From an uncultured Neisseriaceae bacterium (lineage in GTDB: Bacteria; Pseudomonadota; Gammaproteobacteria; Burkholderiales; UBA11063), in the NCBI GenBank assembly GCA_937952895.1, contig CALFYC010000141.1, forward strand, positions 1 through 6,856: DNA of 6,856 nt, given 5' to 3'. Positions 5,019 through 6,856 of the stretch are shown here, in pieces. Each line of letters begins with the position of its first letter. Positions within the stretch are counted from its first letter, which is position 1. The notes under the pieces were generated by a model. That model was not told the origin of the DNA. It was given only the letters and a program-made list of their open reading frames with translations, and ran no database searches. A program made the position numbers and the translations under genes.

Positions 5019-6856
5019 ATGGAAGATTTGTTTAGTAATCCTGAAAATGATAAACCCTATATTGATGACAATATTGCTAAACAAGTTAGCCAGTTAACTC
5101 AAGAATTAATAGAATATAATTACGCGTATCATACACTTGATCAATCCGTAATTAGTGATGAAGAATATGATCGTCTTTATCGTAAGTTGTATGATTTAGA
5201 AATTCAATATCCTCAGTATAAACAAGCAAATTCGCCTACTAATAAAGTTGGTTCAATAGTTTTAAATCAATTTAGTCAAGCATCTCATAGTGAACCGATG
5301 CTATCTTTAAATAATATTTTTTCGGATATGAATTTATCTAATTCTGAAGAAAGACATCATGAATTACGCCAATTTAATAAACGCATTACAGAAGAATTAC
5401 AAGTAAGCGAAATAGAATATATGGCTTCTCCCAAATATGATGGTATTGCTATTGCATTAATTTATAAGGATGGTCATTTTACCCAAGCAATTACTAGAGG
5501 AGATGGATTTATTGGAGAAGATGTAACAATAAATGTCAGAACTATTAAAAATATTCCTAAGCAATTAAATATGGCTAATCCACCAAGCATTCTTGAAGTG
5601 CGAGGGGAAATTTTAATTTTAACAAAAGATTTTATAGTTTTAAATGAAGAGCAAGCTAAATTAAATCAGAAGCAATTTGCTAATCCCAGAAATGCAGCTG
5701 CAGGTAGTATTCGTCAATTAGATTCAAGTATAACAGCAAGTAGACCGCTAAATTTTTTTGCTTATTCTATTAGTAGAATTGATCTGATGGATTCATTTGT
5801 TACCTTTAGTGAACAACTCGAATTTTTAAAAAAATTAAACTTTGAGGTAAGCCATTTGTGTCAATTATTAAAAGGTCCAAGTGAATTAATCAACTATTAT
5901 GAAAAAGTGATAAGTTTACGTCAAACTATAGATTTTGGTATTGATGGGGTAGTTTATAAGGTAAATAATATCGCCTATCAACAGCAGTTAGGTTTTGTAT
6001 TACGTGCTCCACGTTTTGCTATTGCTCATAAATTTCCAGCAGAAGAGGTTGAAGCCCAGATTTTAAACATAACTATTCAGGTTGGCCGAACTGGGGCATT
6101 AACCCCAGTTGCTAAGATTACTCCGGTTTTAGTTGGTGGAGTGACAGTTTCAAATGCATCTCTACATAATCAAGAGGAAATTAAACGTAAAGATATTCGA
6201 GTTGGCGATTATGTAATTGTTAGAAGAGCTGGAGATGTAATTCCTGAAGTAGTTAGAGTTTTACATAACAAGCGTATTAATGAATTAGGTGAATTTGTAA
6301 TGCCTAAAACTTGTCCTGTTTGTAATTCACATCTTTTACAATTAGAGGGTGAAGCTATCATTCGCTGTAGTGGCGGTCTTTACTGTTCAGCACAGAAAAA
6401 ACATTCAATTACTCATTTCGCAAGTAAGTTGGCTATGAATATTGATGGATTAGGTGAAAAGATTGTTGAACAGTTAGTTGATAATAATTTAATTAATCGA
6501 CTAGATGATATTTATCAATTGACCAAAGATAAATTAGTTGTTTTAGATCGATTTGGAAATAAAAGTGCAGATAATTTAATTAATGCTATAAATAAAAGTA
6601 AAAGCACTTCATTACAGCGTTTAATTTATGCCTTAGGTATTAGACATGTTGGAGAAGCAACGGCTAAAGATTTAGCCAACTCATTTGGCAATTTAGACAA
6701 ATTAAGAAAAGCCTCATATGAAGAATTAATCCAAGTAAGAGATGTGGGGGAAACGGTAGCTCAATCAATTTTAGATTTTTTTAGTGAGGAACATAATTTA
6801 TTAGTAATTCAAAAGTTAACTGAATTAGGTATCTATTATAAGGAAACAGATGCAAC
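5019..6856 (+). CDS. ligA: NAD+-dependent DNA ligase, 3' end cut by the window
   Basis: The first 612 codons are present and in frame to the right edge. LigA seals nicks in duplex DNA using NAD+, joining Okazaki fragments and closing repair gaps. Domain Ia (about 20-75) has the NAD-binding residues Tyr37, His38, Asp47, Tyr50 and Asp51. The nucleotidyltransferase domain has nucleophile Lys139 (PKYDG), TRGDG, LEVRGE with Glu197, FANPRNAAAGSIRQLD and IDGVVYKVN with Lys314. The OB domain has QVGRTGALTPVA. The zinc finger has Cys432, 435, 450 and 456, spaced as in E. coli, and is followed by helix-hairpin-helix repeats. The C-terminal BRCT domain would lie beyond the window. Compared with E. coli it has about 15 extra N-terminal residues and about 9 extra before the catalytic lysine. 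The residue two before Lys139 is Ser137, not the usual Glu. The start is the first ATG after lysS, with only a weak GGTAG Shine-Dalgarno. Confidence 0.96.
   Translation, partial: MEDLFSNPENDKPYIDDNIAKQVSQLTQELIEYNYAYHTLDQSVISDEEYDRLYRKLYDLEIQYPQYKQANSPTNKVGSIVLNQFSQASHSEPMLSLNNIFSDMNLSNSEERHHELRQFNKRITEELQVSEIEYMASPKYDGIAIALIYKDGHFTQAITRGDGFIGEDVTINVRTIKNIPKQLNMANPPSILEVRGEILILTKDFIVLNEEQAKLNQKQFANPRNAAAGSIRQLDSSITASRPLNFFAYSISRIDLMDSFVTFSEQLEFLKKLNFEVSHLCQLLKGPSELINYYEKVISLRQTIDFGIDGVVYKVNNIAYQQQLGFVLRAPRFAIAHKFPAEEVEAQILNITIQVGRTGALTPVAKITPVLVGGVTVSNASLHNQEEIKRKDIRVGDYVIVRRAGDVIPEVVRVLHNKRINELGEFVMPKTCPVCNSHLLQLEGEAIIRCSGGLYCSAQKKHSITHFASKLAMNIDGLGEKIVEQLVDNNLINRLDDIYQLTKDKLVVLDRFGNKSADNLINAINKSKSTSLQRLIYALGIRHVGEATAKDLANSFGNLDKLRKASYEELIQVRDVGETVAQSILDFFSEEHNLLVIQKLTELGIYYKETDA

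Overview
The window is AT-rich (by eye about two thirds A+T) chromosomal DNA from a proteobacterium. The best guess is a low-GC betaproteobacterium, perhaps of the Neisseriales. The basis is the two-domain Ctc-type L25 protein, an SspA/SspB pair of beta/gamma type, and an NAD+-dependent DNA ligase; the L25 and SspA sequences look closer to remembered betaproteobacterial forms than to E. coli. This is recognition by eye, not a phylogeny.

Layout. Bases 1-206 hold an open frame that enters from the left edge and is not recognisable; it may be the end of a gene or a remnant. Bases 207-549 are very AT-rich with no convincing gene. Bases 550-1253 (minus strand) hold rplY (ribosomal protein L25/Ctc) with a clean intrinsic terminator. 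Bases 1472-1927 (minus strand) hold a small multi-pass membrane protein of the HXXEE family, for which a GTG start with a good Shine-Dalgarno is preferred. A divergent intergenic region (1928-2223) contains an almost ideal sigma70 promoter facing right. From 2224 to the right edge runs a tightly packed plus-strand gene set: sspA, sspB, a tusA-family gene, lysS and ligA (cut by the window edge), with gaps of 1, 4, 21 and 24 bases and no terminator visible between them. It is probably one transcription unit.

How the genes fit together. SspA is an RNA-polymerase-associated stress regulator. SspB delivers ssrA-tagged proteins to ClpXP. TusA-family proteins relay sulfur, classically for thiolation of U34 in tRNA-Lys, -Glu and -Gln. 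LysS charges tRNA-Lys, and LigA seals DNA nicks. The set is mostly housekeeping and I see no undescribed defence or mobile system. The points worth a second look are inside known proteins: a Ser in place of the usual Glu two residues before the LigA nucleophilic Lys, a very short tether in SspB, a charged insertion and lost Glu-Ser pair in SspA, and the unusual gene order behind one consensus promoter.
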